From NCBI GenBank assembly GCA_030625695.1, contig DAOUQK010000077.1, positions 1-11,670 of the forward strand: 11,670 nt of DNA. The letters run 5' to 3'. Position numbers and translations under genes: made by a program. This document shows positions 6,355 to 11,670 of this stretch, piece after piece. Under the pieces are notes generated by a model. That model was not told the origin of the DNA and searched no databases. It saw only the letters and a list, made by a program, of their open reading frames with translations. Source of the stretch: Paracoccaceae bacterium. GTDB lineage: Bacteria > Pseudomonadota > Alphaproteobacteria > Rhodobacterales > Rhodobacteraceae. Position 1 is the first letter of the stretch, and each line of letters begins with the position of its first letter.

Positions 6355-6939
6355 ATGAGAACACTTCGTTTGATGTCGATGGCCGCGGTCAGCCTGCTTT
6401 GCGCCAGTGTTGCCTTTGCGGCACCGCTGAAACTTACACCTGCAAGCCCACAGCCCGGCGGATTGAAAAGCGGCTTGTCCGTTTCTTACGCCTATGCGAC
6501 CGAAGATCAGGATTTCAGGTCACTGGCAAATGCGCGTTCGGCCCTTAAGGCCCGTGGGAAAAGGGGCAAACCGCTACGCGGTCTGGATTATCGCGATACC
6601 AACCTCGGTGAAAACACCCTGACGTCATCGAAATCCGAGCAGGTGGCCGCGTCAGTCAATGGATACATCCGTTTTGACAGTCCGGGCGTATACACCCTGG
6701 ACTTCTTCACCAATGATGGCCTGCTTGCTACGATTGGCGGACAACAGGTTGGCAAATTCGATGGGCGTCAAACCTGTGATTCTACTTTCTCAACTGAAGT
6801 AGAAGTCCCCTCGGCCGGGTGGTACAAATTCAACGCGCTCTATTTCAACCGGCTGAACACATCCTGCCTGATGATGCGCTGGGCCGCCAAAGGTGGTGCG
6901 ATGAAATGGGTGCCAAACAACGTGTTCGGTCGCAAATAA
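6355..6939 (+). CDS. Small secreted PA14-like domain protein
   Basis: A 194-residue protein with a Sec signal peptide: RTLR, hydrophobic MSMAAVSLLCASVAF, and an A-F-A site, with cleavage predicted after residue 22. The mature part holds GYIRFDSPGVYTLDFFTNDG (103-122), then LLATIGGQQVGKFDG, the pattern of PA14 domains, which bind glycans or serve as beta-sandwich adhesion modules. C141 and C171 could form a disulphide in the periplasm or outside. Residues 50-75 are rich in basic and small residues. ATG at 6355 is preferred to the ATG six bases earlier because GGGAG (6344-6348) abuts the earlier codon but is six bases from this one. It stands alone between accA and mcl1, read away from accA, with a tRNA-like remnant upstream and a repeat downstream, so it may be an acquired gene. 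No enzymatic domain is visible. Confidence 0.7.
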   Translation: MRTLRLMSMAAVSLLCASVAFAAPLKLTPASPQPGGLKSGLSVSYAYATEDQDFRSLANARSALKARGKRGKPLRGLDYRDTNLGENTLTSSKSEQVAASVNGYIRFDSPGVYTLDFFTNDGLLATIGGQQVGKFDGRQTCDSTFSTEVEVPSAGWYKFNALYFNRLNTSCLMMRWAAKGGAMKWVPNNVFGRK

Positions 6940-6970
6940 CCCAACCCGATCTTCAACTTGCTTATTTAAG

Positions 6971-7020
6971 TTCCGTCCCGTTACCCGTCAGGGTCTGCTT
7001 GCAGGCCCGAGAGGGGAGGC
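6971..7020 (+). repeat. 50-bp dispersed repeat, copy 1 (beyond mcl1 3' end)
   Basis: This 50-base stretch matches the reverse complement of 9346-9395 at 45 of 50 positions. The identical core is TGCTTGCAGGCCCGAGAGG and its flanks. It contains the potential hairpin GGTCTG-CTTG-CAGGCC, which keeps pairing by a U-G wobble where copy 2 has C-G. Relative to the neighbouring mcl1 gene it lies downstream of the stop codon, in the same sense as copy 2 relative to dgcN. It is distinct from the GTAG REPs in this window. Confidence 0.8.
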
Positions 7021-7044
7021 ACGCTGGAAGTAGTGCCTCCCTCT
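7010..7044. terminator. Stem-loop between the PA14-like gene and mcl1
   Basis: AGAGGGGAGGCAC (7010-7022) pairs with GTGCCTCCCTCT (7033-7044), a 12-bp stem with one bulged G and a ten-base loop, overlapping the end of repeat copy 1. It lies between two convergent genes, four bases beyond the mcl1 stop codon, and so could end transcripts from both sides. It lacks a clear U-tract in either direction, so factor-independent termination is uncertain. Confidence 0.45.
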
Positions 7045-7048
7045 TGGA

Positions 7049-8005
7049 TTACCCGGCAATCAGTTCAGACTGGCGCACAATCACTTCGGCCTGTTTGATC
7101 GAAGCGATATCCACCAGCCGACCCTTATAGACCGTCGCCCCTTCGCCTTTGGCTTTGGCCGCTTCCATTGCCGCCAGAATCTCGCGCGCTTCGGCAACCT
7201 GTTCGTCGGACGGGGTAAACACCTCATTGGCGATTGCGATCTGTTTGGGATGGATCGCCCACTTGCCGACCATGCCCAATGTCGCCGAACGGCGCGCCTG
7301 AGCCCGGAAACCTTCATCGTCCGAAAAATCACCAAACGGTCCGTCCACCGGCAGAACGCCGTGGGTGCGACAGGCCGCAACGATGGCCGTTTGTGCCCAG
7401 TGCCACGGATCGGACCAATGTTTCTGACCCTCGTGCAACATATAGTAATTCGCTTGCGTACCGCCAATGCCGGTGGTCTGCATGCCCATCGACGCGGCAA
7501 AATCCGCAGCCCCCAGCGACATCGCCGCCATCCGGGGCGAGGCGGCGGCGATCTCTTCCACATGGGCGATGCCGGCCGCACTTTCGATAATCACTTCAAA
7601 GTCGATGCGTTTGCTGCGGCCCTTGGCAGTTTCAATTGCCGTCACCAAAGCGTCCACCGCATAGATATCCGCGCCGCAGCCCACCTTGGGGATCATGATC
7701 TGGTCAAGCCGTTCGCCCGCCTGTTCCAACAAGTCCACCACGTCGCGATACCAATACGGGGTGTCCAGCCCGTTGATCCGCACGGACAGGGTTTTGTCAC
7801 CCCATTCGACGTCTGAAATCGCCGCAATCACGTTGGCCCGCGCGCTGTCCTTGTCTGACGGTGCCACCGAATCCTCAAGGTCCAGATTGATCACATCTGC
7901 CGCACTTGCCGCCATCTTTTCAAAAATCGCCGGGCGGGATCCCGGGCCGAACAACTGGCAACGGTTGGGGCGGGACGGGGCGGCAGGCTGAAGGCGGAAG
8001 CTCAT
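7049..8005 (-). CDS. mcl1: (3S)-malyl-CoA / beta-methylmalyl-CoA lyase
   Basis: Member of the HpcH/HpaI-CitE lyase family, 318 residues, closely resembling Mcl1 of Rhodobacter as I recall it. It reversibly cleaves (3S)-malyl-CoA to acetyl-CoA and glyoxylate and beta-methylmalyl-CoA to propionyl-CoA and glyoxylate, steps of the ethylmalonyl-CoA pathway for acetate assimilation. Key residues fall at the published Rhodobacter positions: R76 in SVRINGLDT, E141 in FEVIIES and D168 in LGAADFA as magnesium and substrate contacts, and D299 in GRLVDIAS, supplied from the neighbouring subunit. The N-terminus (MSFRLQPAAPSRPNRCQLFGP) is the family's usual one, supporting the ATG at 8005, although only a weak AAAGA precedes it. 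It is divergent from dgcN across 310 bases containing two dyads. A malyl-CoA thioesterase paralogue is unlikely given the full match of lyase residues. Confidence 0.93.
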   Translation of the reverse strand: MSFRLQPAAPSRPNRCQLFGPGSRPAIFEKMAASAADVINLDLEDSVAPSDKDSARANVIAAISDVEWGDKTLSVRINGLDTPYWYRDVVDLLEQAGERLDQIMIPKVGCGADIYAVDALVTAIETAKGRSKRIDFEVIIESAAGIAHVEEIAAASPRMAAMSLGAADFAASMGMQTTGIGGTQANYYMLHEGQKHWSDPWHWAQTAIVAACRTHGVLPVDGPFGDFSDDEGFRAQARRSATLGMVGKWAIHPKQIAIANEVFTPSDEQVAEAREILAAMEAAKAKGEGATVYKGRLVDIASIKQAEVIVRQSELIAG

Positions 8006-8062
8006 GAGATGCGATCTTTCGGGTAAGGATATTGCGGGTTTCTGGGTTCAGGAGGTATTAAA

Positions 8063-8080
8063 TTGCGCGATGGCGTGCAA
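8063..8080. promoter_or_regulatory. Candidate operator near mcl1
   Basis: TTGCGCGATGGCGTGCAA is an 18-bp dyad of the form TTGC-n-CG-n4-CG-n-GCAA, 58 bases upstream of the mcl1 start codon and overlapping a possible -35 element. It loosely recalls the TTTGCAA-type sites bound by the RamB/PccR group of short-chain acyl-CoA regulators, which control related carbon pathways in Rhodobacter, but it is not an exact match to that pattern. Confidence 0.35.
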
Positions 8081-8101
8081 GGTCTATTGTGCAGATGCAG
8101 C

Positions 8102-8121
8102 AATCAGAGACTCATCTGATT
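8102..8121. promoter_or_regulatory. Candidate operator between mcl1 and dgcN
   Basis: AATCAGA (8102-8108) and TCTGATT (8115-8121) form a perfect 7-bp inverted repeat around a six-base centre, the size expected for a dimeric repressor site. It lies about 195 bases before dgcN and 97 bases before mcl1, so it could serve either gene. No regulator gene is adjacent. Confidence 0.35.
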
Positions 8122-8315
8122 TTCGGCGGAGAATCGCGCGCAAGTCCTCCCGTCTTTTCCAAATGTAGTGCAAGAAACGTTCCTTTGCTCTCTCTTTTGT
8201 CGAATAATCTTGTGAATATCCTTGGTATTTCGGCAGTAAATGCGAAGCACTGTTACCTCGGCCGCCCTAAATTGGGTCTGAATAAGCCAGAGTCTGCCAG
8301 GGAAGGCCCCACACA

Positions 8316-9317
8316 ATGATTGAAACCCCGTATCTGTTGTTTCTGGGCGATGCGCCTGACCAACTTGCCGCGAAAGTGGCGCAAGGCATTGCCGATTGGC
8401 GCCCTGACAATTCTGTCGGTCAGTTTCGTCTGCCGGGCTGTGGCGCGGATGTCGGACTGGGCGACATGACGCTGGAACAGGCGAAAGAGGCCGGGGCCAG
8501 AACCCTGGTGATTGGTGTAGCCAATCGCGGTGGGATGATCTCTCAGGCGTGGAAAGACGTCCTGCTCCAAGCGCTTGAGATGGGTTTTGATCTGGCGTCC
8601 GGCCTGCATAACCTGTTGCGGGACGAGCGTGATCTGGTGGCAGCGGCGCAGATGTTTGGCGGGACGTTGCATGATGTGCGGGTGCCAACGGATGCTTATC
8701 CGATTGCCAACGGCGTGAAACGTACCGGCAAGCGGGTGCTGGCGGTGGGCACGGATTGTTCGGTGGGCAAGATGTATACCGCATTGGCGCTGGATGAGGC
8801 GATGCAGCGTAAGAGCATGAAAAGCACGTTTCGCGCGACCGGCCAGACCGGTATTCTGATCACCGGGCACGGGGTGCCTTTGGACGCGGTGATTGCCGAC
8901 TTTATGGCGGGGTCAGTCGAATATCTGACGCCTGACAATAACGACGATCACTGGGACATCATCGAGGGTCAGGGCAGTCTGTTTCACGTGTCTTATTCCG
9001 GGGTGACCATGGCGTTGATCCATGGTGGTCAGCCAGATGCGCTGATCCTGAGCCATGAGCCAACGCGCGCGCATATGCGCGGGCTGCCGGGGTATACCTT
9101 GCCGACGCTGGAAGTTTTGCGGGATACGGCGTTGCCTTTGGCCAGAGTGGCCAACCCCGCCTGTGAGGTGGTTGGCATTACGGTCAATACGCAGCATATG
9201 TCTGAGGACGAGGCGCTGGCATATCTGGCAGAGCTTGAGGCAAGCATGGGATTGCCAGCGGTTGATCCGTTCCGTCAAGGGGCAGACCGGTTGGCGGACG
9301 CCTTGGCGGCTTTGTAG
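8316..9317 (+). CDS. dgcN: D-glutamate N-acetyltransferase (DUF1611 family)
   Basis: The 333-residue protein belongs to the former DUF1611 family. From memory of work on marine bacteria, DgcN acetylates D-glutamate with acetyl-CoA to N-acetyl-D-glutamate, and DgcA then racemises this. The N-terminal part (1-125) is a Rossmann-like segment (TLVIGVANRGG, 63-73). The C-terminal part begins with a phosphate-loop-like motif GTDCSVGK (145-152), followed by FRATGQTGILITGHGVPLD (172-190), DHWDIIEGQGSLFH (211-224) and SHEPTR (246-251), all family signatures. The P-loop-like motif is usual in NTPases, so in an acyltransferase it may bind the CoA nucleotide; that is inference. It is followed on the same strand by dgcA and dat, though a 108-base gap with a repeat intervenes before dgcA. 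The start has a good ribosome-binding site. Substrate assignment rests on family and neighbours. Confidence 0.85.
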   Translation: MIETPYLLFLGDAPDQLAAKVAQGIADWRPDNSVGQFRLPGCGADVGLGDMTLEQAKEAGARTLVIGVANRGGMISQAWKDVLLQALEMGFDLASGLHNLLRDERDLVAAAQMFGGTLHDVRVPTDAYPIANGVKRTGKRVLAVGTDCSVGKMYTALALDEAMQRKSMKSTFRATGQTGILITGHGVPLDAVIADFMAGSVEYLTPDNNDDHWDIIEGQGSLFHVSYSGVTMALIHGGQPDALILSHEPTRAHMRGLPGYTLPTLEVLRDTALPLARVANPACEVVGITVNTQHMSEDEALAYLAELEASMGLPAVDPFRQGADRLADALAAL

Positions 9318-9345
9318 GCAGGCAGCGATTGTCGGCAGTGCGGGA

Positions 9346-9395
9346 GCCTCCCCTCTCGGGCCTGCAAGCAGGCCTTGCCGGGCAACGGGACGGGA
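9346..9395 (-). repeat. 50-bp dispersed repeat, copy 2 (between dgcN and dgcA)
   Basis: Inverted copy of 6971-7020, 45 of 50 identical. It contains a strong hairpin GGCCTG-CAAG-CAGGCC (9359-9374) and a CCTCCCC run that could pair with Shine-Dalgarno sequences. It starts 28 bases after the dgcN stop codon and ends 17 bases before the dgcA ribosome-binding site, so it is read through if the cluster is one operon. It may modulate mRNA decay or distal expression, or simply be a dispersed element. Confidence 0.8.
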
Positions 9396-9425
9396 GTTTA
9401 TTTAGCAAAATGAAGGAGCAAGTGC

Positions 9426-10391
9426 GTGCAGATTGAGACTACGCGCGATGTGTTTAAACTGGCGCAGGTGTTTACCATTTCAAGGGGGTCGCGGACCGAG
9501 GCGAAGGTTCTGACCGTTCGTATTGCGGATGGTGGTGTTCAGGGCTGGGGCGAATGTGTGCCTTATGCACGATATGGCGAGACGATGGAGTCGGTTGAGG
9601 CTGAGATCATGGGCTTGCCAGAAGAGTTTGACCGGGTGTCGCTGATGGACCTGTTGCCCGCCGGAGCGGCACGCAATGCAGTGGATTGCGCGTTGTGGGA
9701 CTTTGAGGCGAAACAGGCGGGCAAGCGGGTTTGGCAGTTGGCTGGGCTGTCAAAGCCAGGGCCGGAGATAACCGCCTATACGCTGTCGCTGGATACGCCT
9801 TCGAAAATGCAGGCACAGGCGGCGAAACATAGTTTTCGCCCGTTGTTGAAGATCAAACTGGGTACGCCCGATGATATGGCCCGTTTGGAGGCCGTTCGCG
9901 CCGGGGCACCCGAGGCCACGATCATCGTTGATGCCAATGAAGGCTGGTCACCCGAAGTCTATACCGACCTGGCCCCGCATCTGTTGCGTCTGGGCGTGGC
10001 CCTGGTGGAACAACCCTTGCCTGCCGGACAGGATGACGCGCTGATTGACATGCAACGCCCAGTACCGGTTTGCGCCGATGAAAGCTGCCATGACCGGGCC
10101 AGTCTGGCTGGTTTGCGCGGCAAATACGATGTGATCAACATCAAGCTCGACAAGACTGGCGGGCTAACCGAAGCGTTGAAACTGCGCGATGCAGCGGTGG
10201 CCGAAGGCTATGGCGTGATGGTCGGCTGCATGGTGGGGTCTTCCCTGGCGATGGCCCCGGCGACATTGGTGGCGCAAGGGGCTATGATTGTTGATCTTGA
10301 CGGGCCTTTGCTGTTGGCCGAAGACCGTGACACCCCGTTGACATTTGACAGCTTGGGCGTGCATCCACCTCAAGCAACCCTCTGGGGATAG
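9426..10391 (+). CDS. dgcA: N-acetyl-D-glutamate racemase (enolase superfamily)
   Basis: A 321-residue enolase-superfamily protein of the muconate-lactonising / dipeptide epimerase subgroup. Catalytic features are in order: KIK (142-144) supplying one acid/base lysine, metal ligands D169 (DANEGW), E195 (EQP) and D218 (ADES), and the opposite lysine K240 (INIKLDKTGG). MVGCMVGSS (265-273) completes the barrel. Lysines on both faces fit 1,1-proton transfer, that is racemisation or epimerisation. Adjacent dgcN points to N-acetyl-glutamate as substrate, which distinguishes it from L-Ala-D/L-Glu epimerases of the same fold; that choice rests on context. The start is GTG at 9426, seven bases after AAGGAG (9413-9418). 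Its stop codon overlaps the dat ribosome-binding site, so the two genes are probably co-translated. Confidence 0.87.
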   Translation: MQIETTRDVFKLAQVFTISRGSRTEAKVLTVRIADGGVQGWGECVPYARYGETMESVEAEIMGLPEEFDRVSLMDLLPAGAARNAVDCALWDFEAKQAGKRVWQLAGLSKPGPEITAYTLSLDTPSKMQAQAAKHSFRPLLKIKLGTPDDMARLEAVRAGAPEATIIVDANEGWSPEVYTDLAPHLLRLGVALVEQPLPAGQDDALIDMQRPVPVCADESCHDRASLAGLRGKYDVINIKLDKTGGLTEALKLRDAAVAEGYGVMVGCMVGSSLAMAPATLVAQGAMIVDLDGPLLLAEDRDTPLTFDSLGVHPPQATLWG

Positions 10392-10400
10392 GAGAAACTC

Positions 10401-11261
10401 ATGCGGACAGTTTATATCAACGGTGAATACCTGCCCGAAGATCAGGGCAAGATTTCGATCTTTGACCGTGGCTTCCTGATGGCCGATGCGGTTTATGAGG
10501 TCACGTCCGTTCTGGACGGCAAACTAATTGATTTTCCCGGCCATTGTGCGCGACTGGCACGATCTCTGAGTGAATTAGACATGGCCAACCCGGTCACAGA
10601 TGATGCATTGCTGGAAATCCACCGTCAACTGGTCACCCACAACGACATCGACCAAGGGCTGGTCTACCTTCAGGTCACCCGCGGCAACCCCGGTGACCGC
10701 GATTTCGTCTTTCCCGACCCGGATGAAACCCCGTCCACTATTGTCCTGTTCACCCAGAATAAGCCCGGTTTGGGTGGTGATACGGCCGCCCGAAAAGGCA
10801 ACAAAGTGATCTCGATCGACGATATCCGCTGGGGGCGACGCGATATCAAAACGGTGCAACTGCTGTACCCGTCGATGGGCAAGATGATGGCGAAAAAGGC
10901 CGGTGCAGATGATGCCTGGCTGGTCGAAGACGGGTTTGTCACCGAAGGCACGTCCAACAACGCCTATATCGTCAAAGGCAACAAGATCATCACCCGCGCC
11001 CTGAGCAGCGACATCCTGCATGGCATCACCCGCGCCGCCGTTCTGCGGTTCGCGCGCGAGGCGCAGATGGACGTTGAGGAACGCAGTTTCACCATCGACG
11101 AGGCCAAGCAGGCGGACGAGGCATTCACCACTTCGGCCAGTGCCTTTGTCATGCCGGTGGTCGAGATTGATGGGGTGCAACTGGGTGATGGAAAAGGCGG
11201 GCCACTGGCGCTTCGACTGCGTGAGATTTATCTGGACGAAAGCCGCAAGGTGGCAGTTTAA
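10401..11261 (+). CDS. dat: D-amino-acid transaminase (class IV aminotransferase)
   Basis: PLP-dependent class IV aminotransferase of 286 residues. FDRGFLMADAVYEV (21-34) opens the fold. QVTRGNPGDRDF (91-102) is the substrate-recognition loop typical of D-amino-acid transaminases. K150 in RRDIKTVQLL is the PLP lysine, E183 in TEGTSNN contacts the pyridine nitrogen, and SSDILHGITR (202-211) binds phosphate. The family transfers amino groups between D-alanine or other D-amino acids and 2-oxoglutarate, giving D-glutamate. Here that product would feed DgcN and DgcA, so the cluster could turn mixed D-amino acids into L-glutamate. Branched-chain aminotransferase and 4-amino-4-deoxychorismate lyase are alternatives in the same fold but fit the RGNPGDRDF loop and the neighbours less well. 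It starts nine bases after dgcA, with AGGAGA overlapping the dgcA stop codon. Confidence 0.87.
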   Translation: MRTVYINGEYLPEDQGKISIFDRGFLMADAVYEVTSVLDGKLIDFPGHCARLARSLSELDMANPVTDDALLEIHRQLVTHNDIDQGLVYLQVTRGNPGDRDFVFPDPDETPSTIVLFTQNKPGLGGDTAARKGNKVISIDDIRWGRRDIKTVQLLYPSMGKMMAKKAGADDAWLVEDGFVTEGTSNNAYIVKGNKIITRALSSDILHGITRAAVLRFAREAQMDVEERSFTIDEAKQADEAFTTSASAFVMPVVEIDGVQLGDGKGGPLALRLREIYLDESRKVAV

Positions 11262-11278
11262 CAAAGTTATGGGCCCCA

Positions 11279-11670
11279 ATGTCATCTGATCTGGATATCC
11301 AACGGCTCCGTGCCGAAACCCCCGGCCTGAAAAACGTCACCCACTTATTGGCATGCGGATCGGCGCTGATGCCCGAGTGCGTCATTGACGCGGTGGTGAA
11401 CCATATCAGGTTGGAAGGCGAAATTGGCGGCTATGAGGCGCACGCCAGACAGAACGATCTGCTTGAACGGGTGTACGATAGTGTGGCGCGCCACATCGGT
11501 GCAAAACCACGGGAAATTGCCCTGCTGGAAAATGCCACGGTCGCCTGGTGCCATGCCTTTTATGCGCTGCCGTTAAAACCCGGCTCGCGTATCCTTACTT
11601 GCGAGGCGGAATATGCCGCCAACTATGTCGCGTTCCTGCAACGCGCCAAACGCGACGATCTGAAGATCGA
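11279..11670 (+). CDS. Class V aminotransferase-family protein, N-terminal part (runs off the window)
   Basis: The frame is open from ATG at 11279 to the window end, 130 codons plus two bases. The start MSSDLDIQRLRAETPGLKN is followed by HLLACGSALMP (22-32), where relatives usually have HLNNAGAALMP, then EGEIGGYEAH and EIALLENATVAWCHAFYALP, PGSRILTCEAEYAANYVAFL. This is the N-terminal half of class V PLP enzymes of the isopenicillin N epimerase / selenocysteine lyase-like group. The PLP lysine lies beyond the window. The cluster suggests a role with amino acids, but the reaction (transamination, epimerisation or C-S lyase) cannot be decided. It begins 17 bases after dat with no clear ribosome-binding site, which suggests coupling to dat translation. 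Confidence 0.75.
   Translation, partial: MSSDLDIQRLRAETPGLKNVTHLLACGSALMPECVIDAVVNHIRLEGEIGGYEAHARQNDLLERVYDSVARHIGAKPREIALLENATVAWCHAFYALPLKPGSRILTCEAEYAANYVAFLQRAKRDDLKI

Larger units (their letters stand above)
8006..8315. promoter_or_regulatory. Divergent mcl1/dgcN control region
   Basis: No gene is supported in these 310 bases; the overlapping small open frame has no family resemblance. The region must carry promoters for mcl1 (leftward) and dgcN (rightward). Two dyads stand out and are listed separately. The dgcN ribosome-binding site is GGGAAGG (8300-8306), nine bases before its ATG. A minus-strand TTGCAC (8080-8075) is a possible mcl1 -35 element, but its -10 at 17 bp is weak. Confidence 0.5.

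Noticed and set aside
6167..6364. Minus-strand open frame containing IGLEPARD
   Set aside because: No family match and no ribosome-binding site; the string is of the antisense-tRNA kind and supports a tRNA-like remnant, not a protein.
8089..8319. 76-codon open frame in the mcl1/dgcN gap
   Set aside because: Weak start, no similarity, and it overlaps the dgcN start; the stretch is better explained as regulatory DNA.
1..11670. CRISPR array, IS element or integrase
   Set aside because: No regularly spaced repeat series, transposase or recombinase motif is visible on either strand; the repeats present are palindromic or dispersed units.

Overview
The window reads as chromosomal DNA of an alphaproteobacterium, most likely a marine Rhodobacterales (Roseobacter-group) organism. 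The pointers are: a protein matching (3S)-malyl-CoA/beta-methylmalyl-CoA lyase (Mcl1) of the ethylmalonyl-CoA pathway, with its catalytic residues at the positions known for the Rhodobacter enzyme; a divergent hemE/hemC pair; an elongator tRNA-Met of alphaproteobacterial type; and a dgcN-dgcA-dat D-amino-acid gene set. Most of the window is GC-rich core sequence. The left 1.6 kb is visibly AT-richer (hand count 29/60 G+C at 361-420, against 40/60 at 3601-3660) and looks like accessory DNA.

Layout. 1-1655: accessory stretch with one gene, an HNH-endonuclease-like protein (345-1340), and otherwise no recognised genes; it abuts the 3' end of tRNA-Met(CAU) (1656-1732, minus). 1786-5050: haem genes hemE (minus) and hemC (plus), divergent across an intergenic region holding a nested inverted repeat, then a membrane fatty acid desaturase. 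5051-5183: a convergent junction with a perfect 23-bp inverted repeat that has the form of a GTAG-type REP doublet (REPIN). 5184-6146: accA (minus). 6147-6354: a tRNA-Leu-like remnant. 6355-6939: a small secreted PA14-like protein. 7049-8005: mcl1 (minus). 8316-11670: a plus-strand cluster dgcN, dgcA, dat and the first 130 codons of a class V aminotransferase-family gene that runs off the end.

How the genes fit together. HemC and HemE catalyse two of the three steps from porphobilinogen to coproporphyrinogen III (HemD is not here). AccA supplies the carboxyltransferase alpha half of acetyl-CoA carboxylase, and the desaturase next to it acts on acyl chains, so 4.1-6.1 kb is lipid-related. On family knowledge, the right-hand cluster handles D-amino acids: Dat moves the amino group of D-amino acids to 2-oxoglutarate giving D-glutamate, DgcN acetylates D-glutamate from acetyl-CoA, and DgcA racemises N-acetyl-D-glutamate to N-acetyl-L-glutamate. 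It shares an upstream region with mcl1, which releases acetyl-CoA or propionyl-CoA plus glyoxylate.

The most noteworthy non-coding signals are the REPIN and solo REP, the nested palindrome between hemE and hemC, and a 50-bp repeat (45/50 identical) lying just downstream of both mcl1 and dgcN, the second copy splitting the dgc cluster. I saw no CRISPR array, IS element, integrase or complete novel defence system.
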